Below are positions 53,881 to 64,000 of a stretch of DNA of 64,000 bases, piece after piece. Position 1 is the first letter of the stretch. Every line of letters starts with the position of its first letter. The position numbers and the translations under genes were made by a program. Under the pieces are notes generated by a model, which saw only the letters and a program-made list of their open reading frames with translations, ran no database searches and was not told the DNA's origin. Origin of the DNA: Platanthera guangdongensis (Eukaryota > Streptophyta > Magnoliopsida > Asparagales > Orchidaceae); NCBI GenBank assembly GCA_039583875.1, contig CM077167.1, positions 150,057,010 to 150,121,009 on the forward strand, read 5' to 3'.

Positions 53881-54343
53881 TTTTCCTTTTGAGTTAACCA
53901 CAACATAATGAAATATTATGGGTGGAAAGGGCTGCCAATAGGCTGGGGAGTCAGCATGGTCAGTTTTGGTGACTAGGAAAGAGAGAGAAAGCTTCATCCC
54001 ACACTAATGGAGGAGAGAGAAAAAGGGGAAGAGAGTTGAAGGAGGAGATTGGCCAAGGAAAGGCCAATGGTCCCCATTGATGGCAGCATTCATCTCCTCC
54101 AGTGAAGGGGAGGAGTTTCCAGCCGTTTTCCTGGCTGTCAAGGGGCGGTTACAGCCTCCACCATCATGGCCGAGACAAGCCTTTAATGGCCATGATGGCC
54201 ATGGCAGTTTCTCCCATTCTTCTCCCCCTCTGATGATTTAAACACCACCAGTGAGCTTGGGGGAGGATTTCCCAATCCTTAACTGAAGAAATCCGGCGAG
54301 TTTACTGGGAGGTTGCAGAAATCCGATCGGCGGCGCCACCACC

Positions 54344-54385
54344 ATGTCAACCCGCAGATCCGCTCGTCTCCAGGCCGCCAACAAG
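54344..54385 (+). CDS. LTR-borne gag leader exon, Gypsy-R
   Basis: ATG at 54344, in context CACCACCATG, begins 14 codons of a basic peptide (MSTRRSARLQAANK). AAG|GTCCTC gives a phase-0 donor at 54386. The acceptor TTTCGCAG at 58338-58345 joins it in phase to gag. The donor is weak; a GT at 54411 would be in a different phase. The intron would be 3960 bp. The position and character of the peptide match those of Gypsy-N and the solo LTR. Confidence 0.5.
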
Positions 54386-57286
54386 GTCCTCCTCCTCCTC
54401 TTTTCTCATGGGTAGATCTTAGGTTCCATTAGGGCTGAGGTTCGGGCTCAATTGAGCCCGATCCAATTCAGAAAATTCATGGCTTTCGGCCGAGAAAATT
54501 CTTGGTTGGATCGCCGGAATCCGCCCCTCCGGCGGCTGTGCCGCCGTCTGGCGATAGCCACCACCTCAACGGAGGTGATGGTGGCGGTGGCCGGCCGGGG
54601 AAGGGACTGGGTGGCCGGCGGCAGACGTTTGAAGTCGGCGCAGGAAGGAGCAATCCTGGCCGTTGGCTCATCGGGGACGATGACCAGATGCCGTCGATCT
54701 GCGCCAAGATTCGTGCGGCATCAGATTAGATACTATAGGAATTAAATAAGAAACATTTCATTTCTGTCACACTGATTGTATTTAATGTATTTAATTTTTA
54801 AAAATACTTAGGGACCCTGAATGGAAATCTGCCCAACATGAAAATTGTAGCTTAGGGTGTCTAGTTTGTAGCAAAAATTGTTTGGACCCTTTTTGGCCAT
54901 TGGTTAGACCAGGGTACCCTTTTTGGTAGGACCTATACCTAGACCTAAACAGAAATTAATTTTGGTGCCCACACTTCATTCCTTGTCCAAACAAGTTGAA
55001 ATTTGGGCAGTGAGAAGGTCTTAGGCATATCTAGAACCTGTCCAAAATTTAGAATTTTTGGAGAACATTTTTCTATAGTTTTTAGAAAAATTTAATAAAT
55101 CATGATTAATTTAATTATGTGACCTAATTAATTTAAAACTCCCCCAAATTTTGGTGGGTGGCCTTAGATGTCATGATAGGTATAGGGTTAAAACTTTAGC
55201 TCATTTGGAGATGTTTAGGATAGGTAATTTACCCACCCTATATATGACCCTATAAGGGTATTTTGGTCAAAAACCACTATTTGATGGTTGAGTGGCCAAA
55301 TTCCCTCATCAGAGGCTGAAATTTTGGCCACTGATATACTTTGACTTGTTACACTCACTTATGAAGTTTGGAGTGGTTTGGACTAGGGTAGCCCTAGAAT
55401 TTTAGGGTAGGCCCTTTAGGGTAAATTTCTAGGGTTTGAGGAATTTGGGGTCAAAAGACCTTGGATGGGCTTGAAACTTGGGACAGATGTCCATAGGGTT
55501 ACTATGGTCCTGTGGTTAAAATTGTTAGGGCATTTGGAAGAATTTAAACCCCTTAAATCTATAACCCTAGTTTAGGGCACTAGCTTTGAAATCATAAGTT
55601 CTAATACCAAAACCTTCTGGAAAGGGCTGAGTTTTTGAATGGGTAGTTGTTTAGGGTATTTACATCTCTGGAAATTTTATAATAAATTTTGGATGAATAG
55701 GTTTGGTACTTTATTCACAAAGTCATGTTTTACAATTTCCACTTAGGAATTTTTGGAGATAAATATACTTGATTAAATCTGATGAAACTTAGCAAAGGGG
55801 CTTGTAATAATGGTACCCATCTCTGTAAATTCTTATGAAATTTTTGAAGAATTATATTTAGTAGTTGCTTCTTTAATTATTTAATTCTATGGAACTTTTG
55901 TAAATTTAATAATGACATTTAGATGGTCTGAAAAATTTTAATTTCTTCATCATGATGTTTCTAGTTCCTTATGAAGCCCTAGTAATTTTTACATAATTAT
56001 TGGAGACATATTTGTGGCACTTCCTTCATTATATTTGATCTTGGGAATTATTTTCAATAAATCTTTTAGAGGTCAAGAACTATATGGAAAATTATGAACA
56101 TTGGCAACCAATAATATTTCTCTGTTATTTAGTGGATAAAAATTTTAGGAGGCCATTACCTTAGCAAATCATATGGTTCATGTTCAAATTGACTGTGGCC
56201 TAGCTGTTGAGGAAAATTCAATAAATAGTAGATTAATTAGGAAAAATATAATTTTATGAAATTAGACTATATTTATCATAATAGACCTCTGGTAAAATTT
56301 GTAGAGTTATTGGAGGAGAATTTAGAGTATCACCTATTGAGTACATCATGTAGCTTAAGTGGTCTGCATATAGCAAAACTGCAGGATTTCATTTGGATGT
56401 GAATTAGGGCACGTATGATGGGTCTTGATGGTTTGCTGCAAGAACAAGTGGAATGGGCTGCATCTTTGGAAGATGAGTGAGTAGGGAGTGGTTTGTCTAG
56501 GGTTTAAAGGCGTTCGGGTCCGACGAAAGATCGTCCTACCCAAGGAGAGTTGGAGTCAAATCACCCTAGGATTAGCATATCGAAACATGAGAAAATAATG
56601 GGTAAGGGAATCAACCAATAATAAAATAAGTACCTTGCGAAAGGGAACGCTGGGCGTAATCCCAACACAGTTCCTAGTGCCCCTTGAGAGCCCTTCACAG
56701 GGAATACCGGGGGCAGTCCTGGGTTAACGTAAATTGTTTAACAAGCTGAAAAGAGTAACTTAGTAATTAGGGTTGCACATTTCACAGACACTGATGGCAC
56801 GGGATGTTGGTCCGGGGAGCTTCGGCTCGATTGTTTGTGACGGACGTGTTGGTCCGGGGAGATTCGGCTCGGGTTTTGATCACGCTAAACTTGCATGTGC
56901 ATAAAAGGAATGATATTAAGGTGGTGGGTCTCCGGTATTGGAGGATCTTAGCACAGACACCAATCCGTTGACTCGGCAAGTGTTGTGATAGCACTTCGCC
57001 AACAGAAGTCCGGTGCGCCAGCCGGCAAGAGTACGCAGGAGTCCGCTTGTGCACCAGCGTTGAGGCGTACGATAGGTCTGACCAGTAGTGCTATACTGGT
57101 TTAGAGGTGGGCGAGGCCCAACCCACCGCTTCCGTCTGCCACTACGGAGGTATCCTGGGAGGTGAGGCTCCAGAAAGGGGGAACTAAAGGTCTGTGTGCA
57201 CAGAGTCGGGTGTGTGTGTTGCACTTGCTTGATCCATCATACCCACTTGCATGTCATAGCATAAGCGATTCATTTAACCTTCGACA

Positions 57287-57525
57287 CCTAAAATATAAGT
57301 GGTATGGGACACTTATACATTAGGCCCTGCAAAACGACCCCTTGGTCTATAAGCTTGTGTGGGCAAGTTTATAAATTAAGGTTAATTTTCTTTACATATA
57401 AATATAGTGCTGTTAATAACCGACACCCCAACGTATAAATTGGTATGGGACTCTTTATACGATGGGAGCCTTGCAAAAGACCCCTTGCTTATATGTACCC
57501 ATATAAGTTAAGGTCACTTTACTTT
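57287..57525 (+). other. Hairpin pair with GGTATGGGAC loop, Gypsy-R LTR
   Basis: Unit 1: arms 57287-57299 and 57312-57324 (11 of 13 pairs), loop TGGTATGGGACA. Unit 2: arms 57427-57439 and 57454-57466 (12 of 13 pairs), loop TTGGTATGGGACTC. Each is preceded by CGACACC and followed by TGCAAAA(C)GACCCCTTG and a second imperfect stem ending AAGTTAAGG/AAATTAAGG, giving a duplicated unit of about 140 bp. Same loop motif as 3920-4020 in the solo LTR. Confidence 0.65.
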
Positions 57526-58157
57526 ACTTGTTTACATATATGATTAGTTACTATATAAATTGCTAGATTTAAGTCCACCGTCACCTGCATTTGATATACT
57601 CTCCACTTTCAAGTCCTCCCTTTCTTCCTCTCCGCTCGGTGCCTAGGAGCCACGGGGGAAGGGGTGGGGGATGATAGGACTTAGTCTTTTAGACTAACGG
57701 TTTTCGAACCACATCATTTAGGGGATCGCGGAGCCCAGACTGGAGGAGCAGCCTCAGAGGTTGACACGCTTGGAGATAGGGCAGTCTAGCACAGGAGTTC
57801 AGACAGCTGGAACCGTGAGGCCCTTACTCTAGTAGTTTTTATTTTATTTCCTCATGAGAGATCTTGTAGTGAGGAATTGATGTATCGGGCATAAGCCCTT
57901 ATTTACAGTGCTTGGTTTTGTGGACTCTCCCATCGTGGAGATATTTTTACTTGATGTGATATTTCTGTGGACTTTTACTTAGAGTTGTGCTGCGCATGAT
58001 GTTACTCTAATTTTGTTACTATGCTGCGATCGAATTGGCCGGCAGAAACGGCGTTTTGTGGTGATGTCGCTTCAAGGCGTGAAGGGTCACCGCAAAGCGG
58101 CGGTTCTGGGCATAAGACCCCGGTGGCGAGAAAGAAAAAAAAATGGGGTCTTACAAG

Positions 58158-58169
58158 TGGTATCAGAGG
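58158..58169 (+). other. Primer-binding site of Gypsy-R (initiator Met tRNA)
   Basis: TGGTATCAGAGG two bases after the LTR end; eleven of twelve bases match the usual site. Confidence 0.9.
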
Positions 58170-58345
58170 GAAACCTCGATCGACAAGTAACAGTCCACAA
58201 CCCCTGGTCCACCCCCGCGCGAGCTTAGTTTGCGGACAAACTAGCAGCGGAAGCAGTGGTGAGACCCTAAGGAGGAATCACTTGTAAAATAGTCCACTTT
58301 GCATATAATTGAGCTGATTACCCACTAATATAGTTTGTTTCGCAG

Positions 58346-59471
58346 CCTCCAGCTCAGCCCACACCACAAGGCGGGGCCCAGCGGACTCCGGACGTTGCAC
58401 CACCTCCCCCGGTCCCTACTCCTTTCCTACAGTCGGAGGTGGGACAGACGTTGACAGCCATTTTGGATGCTTTCAGGGCTCAACAGGTTCTGGCTCCGCA
58501 GCCAAACCCGAGCGTCAACTGGCTGAGTATCTTTCGAGGACTCGCTCCCCCATCCTACTGTGGGACTGAGTCTGCCGTCCGGACAGAGGAGTGGCTAGAT
58601 ATCATGTACGAGATGTTGACTGGAATCAAGTGCCCGTGGGAGGAAAGGGTGCCCTTGGTCGTGTCTTGCTTGGAATCTCATGCTAAGAGGTGGTGGAAGA
58701 CTTCCCTAGATACGATTTTTGCTGACAGGACGGCTGCGGAGATAGCTTGGGAGGAATTCAAGGGCGCTCTATTGGAGCACTTTGTTCCGCAATCAGCCAG
58801 AGATGAGCTGGAGGACAGGTTTTTGCAGTTGAGGCAAGGGAGCAAGACGGTGGTGGAGTACCACCGAGAGTTTGATCATTTAGCCCGGTTTGCAGACTCA
58901 TATCAGTTGGACGAAGCTGGGTATACGAAGAGGTTCTACAAGGGCCTGCGGGAGGAGCTGAGGGAGTCCTTATTATTTGTATCTGACGGGCCCATCTCCC
59001 GGATTTTGGAGATGGCAAAAAGAATCGAGGCGGATTGGCTTACTACTCGGGGCCGGAAGCGGCCAAATGAAGACCAGAGCCGGGGAGCCCGAAATGATCA
59101 GCGGCGGGGCCGCATCACAGATGGAAGAAGGGTAGAAGACCAGCCTCATCAGGAGGCGAGACAGGAGATAGGAAGACCAGTGTTGATGGCTCCACCACCA
59201 GTTCAGAGGCGGGACGAACAGAGACCCGGGGGAATGGCGTATCAACCGCCAGTGTGCTTCGATTGTCACCAGGTGGGGCACATTAGGAGGAACTGTCCCA
59301 TGGGGAGGGCACCCCCACCAGCACCACAGGCTGCCCCACCAGCGCCATACTTCGGAGGCCGGGGTCGTGGCCGAGGACGTGGATACCCAGGTGGCGATCG
59401 TAGACCGGAAAGGGAGCAGGCGTATGCCTTGGATCTGGCACAGCCTCGAAACCCGGAGCAAGTCATAACAG
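58346..59471 (+). CDS. Gypsy-R gag (second exon)
   Basis: Open from the acceptor at 58345 to the donor at 59472 without stops. There is no in-frame ATG between the upstream stop TAG at 58331 and codon 86, well inside the capsid domain, so the start must come from a spliced leader or a non-AUG codon. Retrotrans_gag: EEWLDIMYEMLTGIKCPWEE, RWWKTSLDTIF, FKGALLEHFVPQSARDELED, VVEYHREFDHLARFA, KRFYKGLREELRESL. Zinc knuckle CFDCHQVGHIRRNC, then an RGRGRG tail. Confidence 0.88.
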
Positions 59472-59623
59472 GTATGACAAGAGTTTTTTTTTTTAAAAAT
59501 CATTTAAATAATAAAAAAAAAAATTCCATTATCTCTGCTGTAAATTTCTAGAACTTTTCAAAAAAAAAATGATTAAATAGGAAGAAACTAGTTACAGAAT
59601 CCTAAGACGTTTAACCGATCCAG
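59472..59623 (+). other. Predicted gag-protease intron, Gypsy-R (152 bp)
   Basis: Donor AACAG|GTATGA and acceptor CGATCCAG|GTATAG, AT-rich with poly-T and poly-A runs between, stops in frame. Removing it joins one base of a Gly codon to the protease frame in phase. Same place and phase as the 76-bp intron of Gypsy-N. Confidence 0.7.
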
Positions 59624-62600
59624 GTATAGTCTTCGTCAGCGGCAAACCCGCCTACACATTGTTCGACACGGGTGCTTCGCACTCGTTCGTATCAGAGGCT
59701 TTCGTGGAAGGGCTAGAAGGCGTAGAACGGTTCACAGGCCTGACGAGGAGGGTGCGCTTACCTGATGGATCGGAACTATTCACCTCTGCCCACTGCAACA
59801 TGGAGGCGGAGATTGGCGGGAAGCCATTCGAAGTGGCGGCAACGATTCTTAGAATGCCAATCTTCGAGTTGATCCTGGGCATGACATGGTTGCACTGGAA
59901 CCATGCCCAGATTGATTGCCAAGCGAAGAAGATCACAGTGAGGCATGGAGACTCGTTTATTGTCATCGAAGGTATAAGATCCACCTCTTGTGTGCTTTTA
60001 TCTTCAGTACAGGCCGTTAAGGCCCACCTACAGGGGGAGGAGGTTTACCAGATTCTGTTTGAGATAGAGGAGGCCAAGGGGGCCATGACAGACATCCCAG
60101 TGGTGCGGGACTTCGTCGACGTCTTCCCAGAGAAATTGCCAGGACTACCTCCGTGTCGAGAGCAGGATTTTCAGATAGAGTTAGTGCCCGGAGCCAGGCC
60201 GGCGTCTAGGGCCCCTTACCGGATGGCCCCGAGGGAGTTGGCGGAGTTCCGGAGTCAGCTGCAGGAACTTGTAGAGGCAGGGTTCGTCCGGCCAAGTTCT
60301 TCACCGTGGGGAGCCCCGGTTCTGTTTGTCAAGAAGAAGGACGGAAGTCTCCGCCTATGCATAGACTATCGAGCGCTGAATAGACTCACGGTTCGGAATA
60401 CCTACCCACTCCCACGAATCGATGAGTTGTTCGATCAGCTGGAGGGAGCACATTTCTTCTCGAAACTTGACTTAAGGTCAGGCTATTATCAGCTGCGGAT
60501 CCGAGAAGAGGACATTCCGAAGACCGCTTTCAGTAGCCGATACGGACTGTTCGAGTTCACCGTGATGCCGTTCGGGCTCACGAATGCACCATCAGCATTT
60601 ACGAGCCTTATGAACAGGGTGTTCAAGGAATATTTGGACGTATTCCTCATCATCTTTATTGACGACATCCTTGTCTACTCAAAGACGGAAGGGGAGCACG
60701 CACGACACCTGACCTTGACATTGGAGAGGTAACGGGAGCATCAGCTGTACGCAAAATTCAGCAAATGCCAGTTTTGGCTAAAGGAGGTGGCCTTCTTGGG
60801 CCATATCGTCAGTGGGGCTGGGTTGGCGGTAGACCCGGCCAAGATTCGGGCCGTTCAGGATTGGCCACCATTGAAGACGGCGACAGATGTACGGAGCTTC
60901 TTGGGACTTGCCGGGTACTACCGGAAGTTTGTAGAGGGATTCTCCCGGATCGCGCTCCCTCTTACGACTCTGACGAAGAAGGAATCCCCTTTTGTTTGGA
61001 CACCACAGTGCGAGGCAGCCTTCGTGGAGCTGAAGAGTCGGCTCACTTCGGCTCCCATCCTCGCTATTCCGTCAGGAAGGGAGGGATTCCAGGTGTATAC
61101 CGACGCCTCCTACCAAGGGATGGGTGCCGTTCTGATGCAGAACGGGCATGTGATAGCTTATGCCTCTCGACAGTTGAAGATCCACGAGAAAAATTACCCG
61201 GTCCACGATCTGGAGATGGGCGCAGTAATCTTCGCCTTGAAGATTTGGCGGCACTATCTGTACGGGGTTCATTGCGACATCTTCTCCGACCACCAGAACC
61301 TGAGATACGTGGACACGCAAAAGGACCTCAACATCAGACAAAGGCGTTGGGTGGAGTTCCTGACAGATTATGAGTATACTATGCACTACCACCCCGGGAA
61401 GGCGAACGTGGTGGCAGATGCGTTGAGCCGGAGAGGAAATGCTTCAGGGAAGGGACCTCAGCTTATGTCTATGGAGCTGGTCCGGTCTTTCAGGGACATG
61501 CAGATATCCCTAGTATCCGAGGACGATCCAGAATTATACATGGAGTATCTGGCGTCGATGATCGCTATTGATGATATCCGGGACCGCATCAGGGAAGGGC
61601 AGAAGACAGACCCACGGACGGAACCGATATTTCGAACCTTGGAGGAGGGTTCGACAGGGGATTATACTCTGAAGGATGGGCTATTGTACTTCAGAGGAAG
61701 GATTTATATACCCACAGGAGGTCAGATCCGGGAGGATATCATGGCGGAAGCACATTGCAGTAGGTATTCGATACACCCGGGAATCACCAAGATGATGGCC
61801 GATCTGAAGAGGATGATGTTCTGGCCAGGAATGAAGAGGGATATTACGCACTTCGTGACCCATTGCGAAGCCTGCCAGTTGGTGAAGGCGGAATGCAGAA
61901 ACCCCGCGGGATTGTTGCAACCTCTTCCAGTGCCAGAAAGGAAGCTTGAGGATATTGCGATGGATTTTATTCATGGTCTCCCCCGATCACGAGCGGGAAA
62001 TGATTCGATATGGGTCATCGTAGATCGATTGACGAAGGTGGCTAGATTTATACCAGTCAGGAAGGACGATTCAGTGGGGGTTCTGGTTCGGAAGTTTGTG
62101 GAGCAGTACATCCGCTATCATGGAGTACCCAGGACGATCGTGTCAGATCGGGACGGTCGGTTTACATCCAGGGAATGGCGGTCGGTTCAGGCATACTTGG
62201 GCACTCGACTGACTTTTAGCACCGCCTTCCACCCTCAGACGGATGGGCAGACAGAGCGCACAAACCGGACACTGGAAGACCTGCTACGTCAATGCATCCT
62301 AGACCGAGGAGAGCCTTGGGAAAAGATGTTACCGATGGTGGAATTCTCGTACAACAACAGTCATCAGGCCAGCATAGGCATGGCCCCCTACGAGGCTCTA
62401 TATGGACGGAAATGTAGAACCCCACTCTCTTAGATTCAGGACGAGGACCCGAAGGCTTTGGGATCGGATTTTGTTGAAGACACCGAGGCTCAGGTGAGGT
62501 TGATCAAGGACAGGATGTTAGAGGCACAGAGCAGGCAGGCCAAGTATTATGACGCCCGCCATCGTCAGGTGGAATTTCAGGTCGGGGACCGAGTGTTTTT

Positions 62601-63033
62601 GAAGATCCGGCCTATGCATGGAGTTTCTCGGATGCGTGGCCGAAGGAAGAAGCTCAGCCCCAGGTACATGGGCCCTTACAGGATCCTGGAGCGGGTAGGG
62701 GTCCTAGCTTACAGGCTGGAGTTGCCACCAGAGCTGGCAGCTCTGCATGATGTTTTCCACATATCCTCGCTGAGAAGGGCTCTACTACGCCCGGAGCAGC
62801 GGATTACGACCACCGAAGGGCCGGTAGCTTCGGACCGATCTGTTCACTTGGAGCCGGTGCGGATCGATGATAAAGGGGTACGGATCCTGCGACGCAAAAA
62901 GATTCCCTTAGTCAAGGTTCTGTGGAGGAACCATGGCCAAGAGGAGCATACTTGGGAGCCGCAGGATCTGATGCAACAGAAATATCCAGAGCTATTCAGT
63001 CAGGTATACCTCTCAGACCCCTCAAGATGTTAA
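59624..63033 (+). pseudogene. Gypsy-R pol: protease, RT, RNase H, integrase, chromodomain (two stops)
   Basis: One frame of 1137 codons broken only by TAA at 60730-60732 (at the RT thumb) and TAG at 62431-62433 (in the integrase C-terminal part, where Trp is usual). Protease [11 protein letters not shown] (about 59660); [28 protein letters not shown] and FIDDILVYS (60652-60680); RNase [12 protein letters not shown]; integrase [10 protein letters not shown] ... [44 protein letters not shown] motif SPRYMGPYRIL; chromodomain-like VRILRRKKIPLVKVLWRNHGQEEHTWE (62877-62960). Ends TAA 63031-63033. Confidence 0.93.
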
Positions 63034-63295
63034 TTTATTCTCCTGCTTTAATTTACTAAGGGCTGCTCTAGGCAGATAGAGGCTTATCTTTTGTTTATTG
63101 GGGGCTTATCCTTGTTTATTGGGATCTTGGTCTGCCGACTGGGCGAAATGGACATAGATCTAGGTTTCCCTTTAAACCAATTTTAGCAAACAAGCCGCCA
63201 TGCTGGGATGTTACAAGGTTCTTTTCTTCGGTAGTAAGTCCCGTAGACTCAACTTTGATTTCGGGGACGAAATCTTTGTTTTGTTTATTGGGATT
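63034..63295 (+). other. Gypsy-R 3' untranslated region with weak polypurine tract
   Basis: Non-coding. TTATTGGGG/TTATTGGGAT-type words recur (63096-63125, 63285-63295). The stretch before the 3' LTR reads TTTATTGGGATT, a poor polypurine tract compared with Gypsy-N; CGGGGACGAAA at 63262-63272 is an alternative. Confidence 0.55.
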
Positions 63296-64000
63296 TGTAA
63301 CATCCCATTTCCAACTAGACCCCTAAGAATGGTTTTGGCCATGACTAGGTCATGACAAACCCTAGGAAGCCAGTAATGGGTCAAGAGATAGGGGACAGGA
63401 AGGTGGGGGATCACCATGGTCTGCAAATAGTGGAACTCTGAACCATGGTGTAGGATGACCATGGGCTACACCTTGACCCCAAAACCCAACCACAACACCC
63501 CTAATGCCTTGGGAGGCCCATTAGAGCCATAAGGACCCATTGGGGTCAAACAAAGAGGCTCAATTGACCAAGGTCAACCCTAGCCCTAAATGGGTCAAAC
63601 TAGCCTACATAGGGCCAATTGACTTACTCCTAACCTAGTGGACCCCACCTATGCCCTCCTAACCCTAAAGTGAGGTCAATGGGTCTCTAAGGACACATTG
63701 GGGTCAGCCCTAGAGGCCAGGTTGACCCAAGTCAACTCAAGCTCCTAATCTGGTCAAAGTACCCTTACCAAGGGTATGTGACCTCCAAAGTGCAGGGTAA
63801 CCCTACATAACCCTTCCTAGACCTTAGGGGAGGCCAATGGGTCACCAAGGACCCAATAGGGTCAACCCAAATGGTTTTGTTGACCCAAGTCAACTCTGGC
63901 CCTAAAATGATCAAAGTGCCCTTACCAAGGGGCATGTGACCCCCAAGATGCCCACCCAACCTTACCCAAGTCTTCCTAGACCTTAAGGGAGTCCAATAGG
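63296..64000 (+). mobile_element. Gypsy-R 3' LTR (first 705 bp)
   Basis: Starts TGTAACATCCC. Compared with 53068-53772 by eye there are three substitutions (near 63625, 63640 and 63953). Continues past the window. Confidence 0.95.

Larger units (their letters stand above)
53068..58155 (+). mobile_element. Gypsy-R 5' LTR (5088 bp)
   Basis: TGTAACATCCC to GGTCTTACA. Holds a 158-bp tandem array (53291-53880), a leader exon with ATG at 54344, a long AT-rich non-coding stretch (54750-56600) with no gene, a segment with hairpin units (57283-57525) and a tail similar to that of the solo LTR (57600-58155), including the CCGCAAAGCGGCGG hairpin at 58091-58104. Most of the LTR is intron sequence in the spliced-gag model. 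Confidence 0.93.
53068..64000 (+). mobile_element. Gypsy-R: young Tekay-like chromovirus with 5.1-kb LTR
   Basis: 5' LTR 53068-58155, primer site 58158-58169, gag 58346-59471, pol 59624-63033, 3' LTR from 63296 past the window end. The 705 bp of 3' LTR in view differ from the 5' LTR at three positions, so it is the youngest insertion here. The 5-bp sequence before it is CATCA; the matching duplication lies outside the window. It interrupts Sire-C. Confidence 0.95.

Noticed and set aside
54452..54745. 97-codon ORF in the Gypsy-R LTR on plus and its minus-strand shadow
   Set aside because: GC-rich leader sequence downstream of the predicted exon; no domain, and overlapping ORFs on both strands point to composition bias.
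58013..58287. Two overlapping ORFs at the Gypsy-R LTR/primer-site junction
   Set aside because: They cross the LTR end and primer site and are not conserved features; gag begins further downstream.

Overview
This window is plant nuclear DNA made almost entirely of nested LTR retrotransposons. The evidence is Ty3/gypsy and Ty1/copia polyproteins, initiator-Met-tRNA primer sites, plant-type TATA boxes (TATAAATAG), GT-AG introns, and LTRs of 1.4 to 5.1 kb. I found no host gene, tRNA, rRNA or CRISPR array. The density of nested long-LTR elements suggests an angiosperm with a large, repeat-rich genome; the species cannot be named from the sequence.

Layout, left to right. (1) 1-7403, minus: the gag start, primer site and 5' LTR of an Athila-like gypsy element. 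Its LTR is split by a 3.4-kb solo LTR (3157-6573, minus) of a Tekay-like chromovirus flanked by a degenerate 5-bp duplication. (2) about 7404-16079, minus: a decayed Tat-lineage gypsy element (Tat-1) with dual RNase H, a 3' minisatellite of about 16 x 72-75 bp, and two LTR copies in tandem. (3) about 16080-32643, plus: the 3' end of a Sirevirus-like copia element (Sire-B). Its LTR is split by a full-length 13.0-kb Sirevirus-like element on the minus strand (Sire-A, 18806-31851, ACTTT duplication) carrying an env-like third ORF. (4) 32644-51426, minus: a second Tat-like element (Tat-2). It is split by a copia element (33765-50550, plus, ACAAG duplication), which is itself split by a full chromovirus (Gypsy-N, 38463-47924, plus, ATCAG duplication). 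(5) 51427-53067, minus: part of another Sirevirus-like LTR (Sire-C), interrupted by (6) the youngest element, chromovirus Gypsy-R (53068 to beyond 64000, plus), with a 5.09-kb 5' LTR.

Relative ages by eye: Gypsy-R LTRs differ at 3 of 705 shared bases, Gypsy-N LTRs at roughly 2%, Sire-A LTRs at roughly 6%. Most polyproteins carry stop codons, several at positions expected for C-to-T decay, so none looks autonomous as it stands.

The most interesting signals are structural. Three chromovirus LTRs each contain a short ATG-started exon encoding a basic peptide, followed by a GT donor. In both elements with an internal region, gag has no usable ATG and begins in phase at an AG acceptor, so gag appears to be translated from a spliced LTR leader. 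The same two elements have a second short intron at the gag/protease boundary whose removal fuses the frames. The leader introns hold repeated hairpins with compensatory stem changes and a shared GTATGGG loop. Upstream of core promoters, most families carry dense family-specific palindrome arrays: GTGTCGACAC in Sire-A, GACACGGGCGTGTC in Gypsy-N and in the solo LTR, and paired W-box-like TTGACC/GGTCAA in Gypsy-R. Sire-A carries the same GTGTCGACAC array plus a TATA box inside the element, just upstream of its env-like ORF, which looks like an internal promoter.
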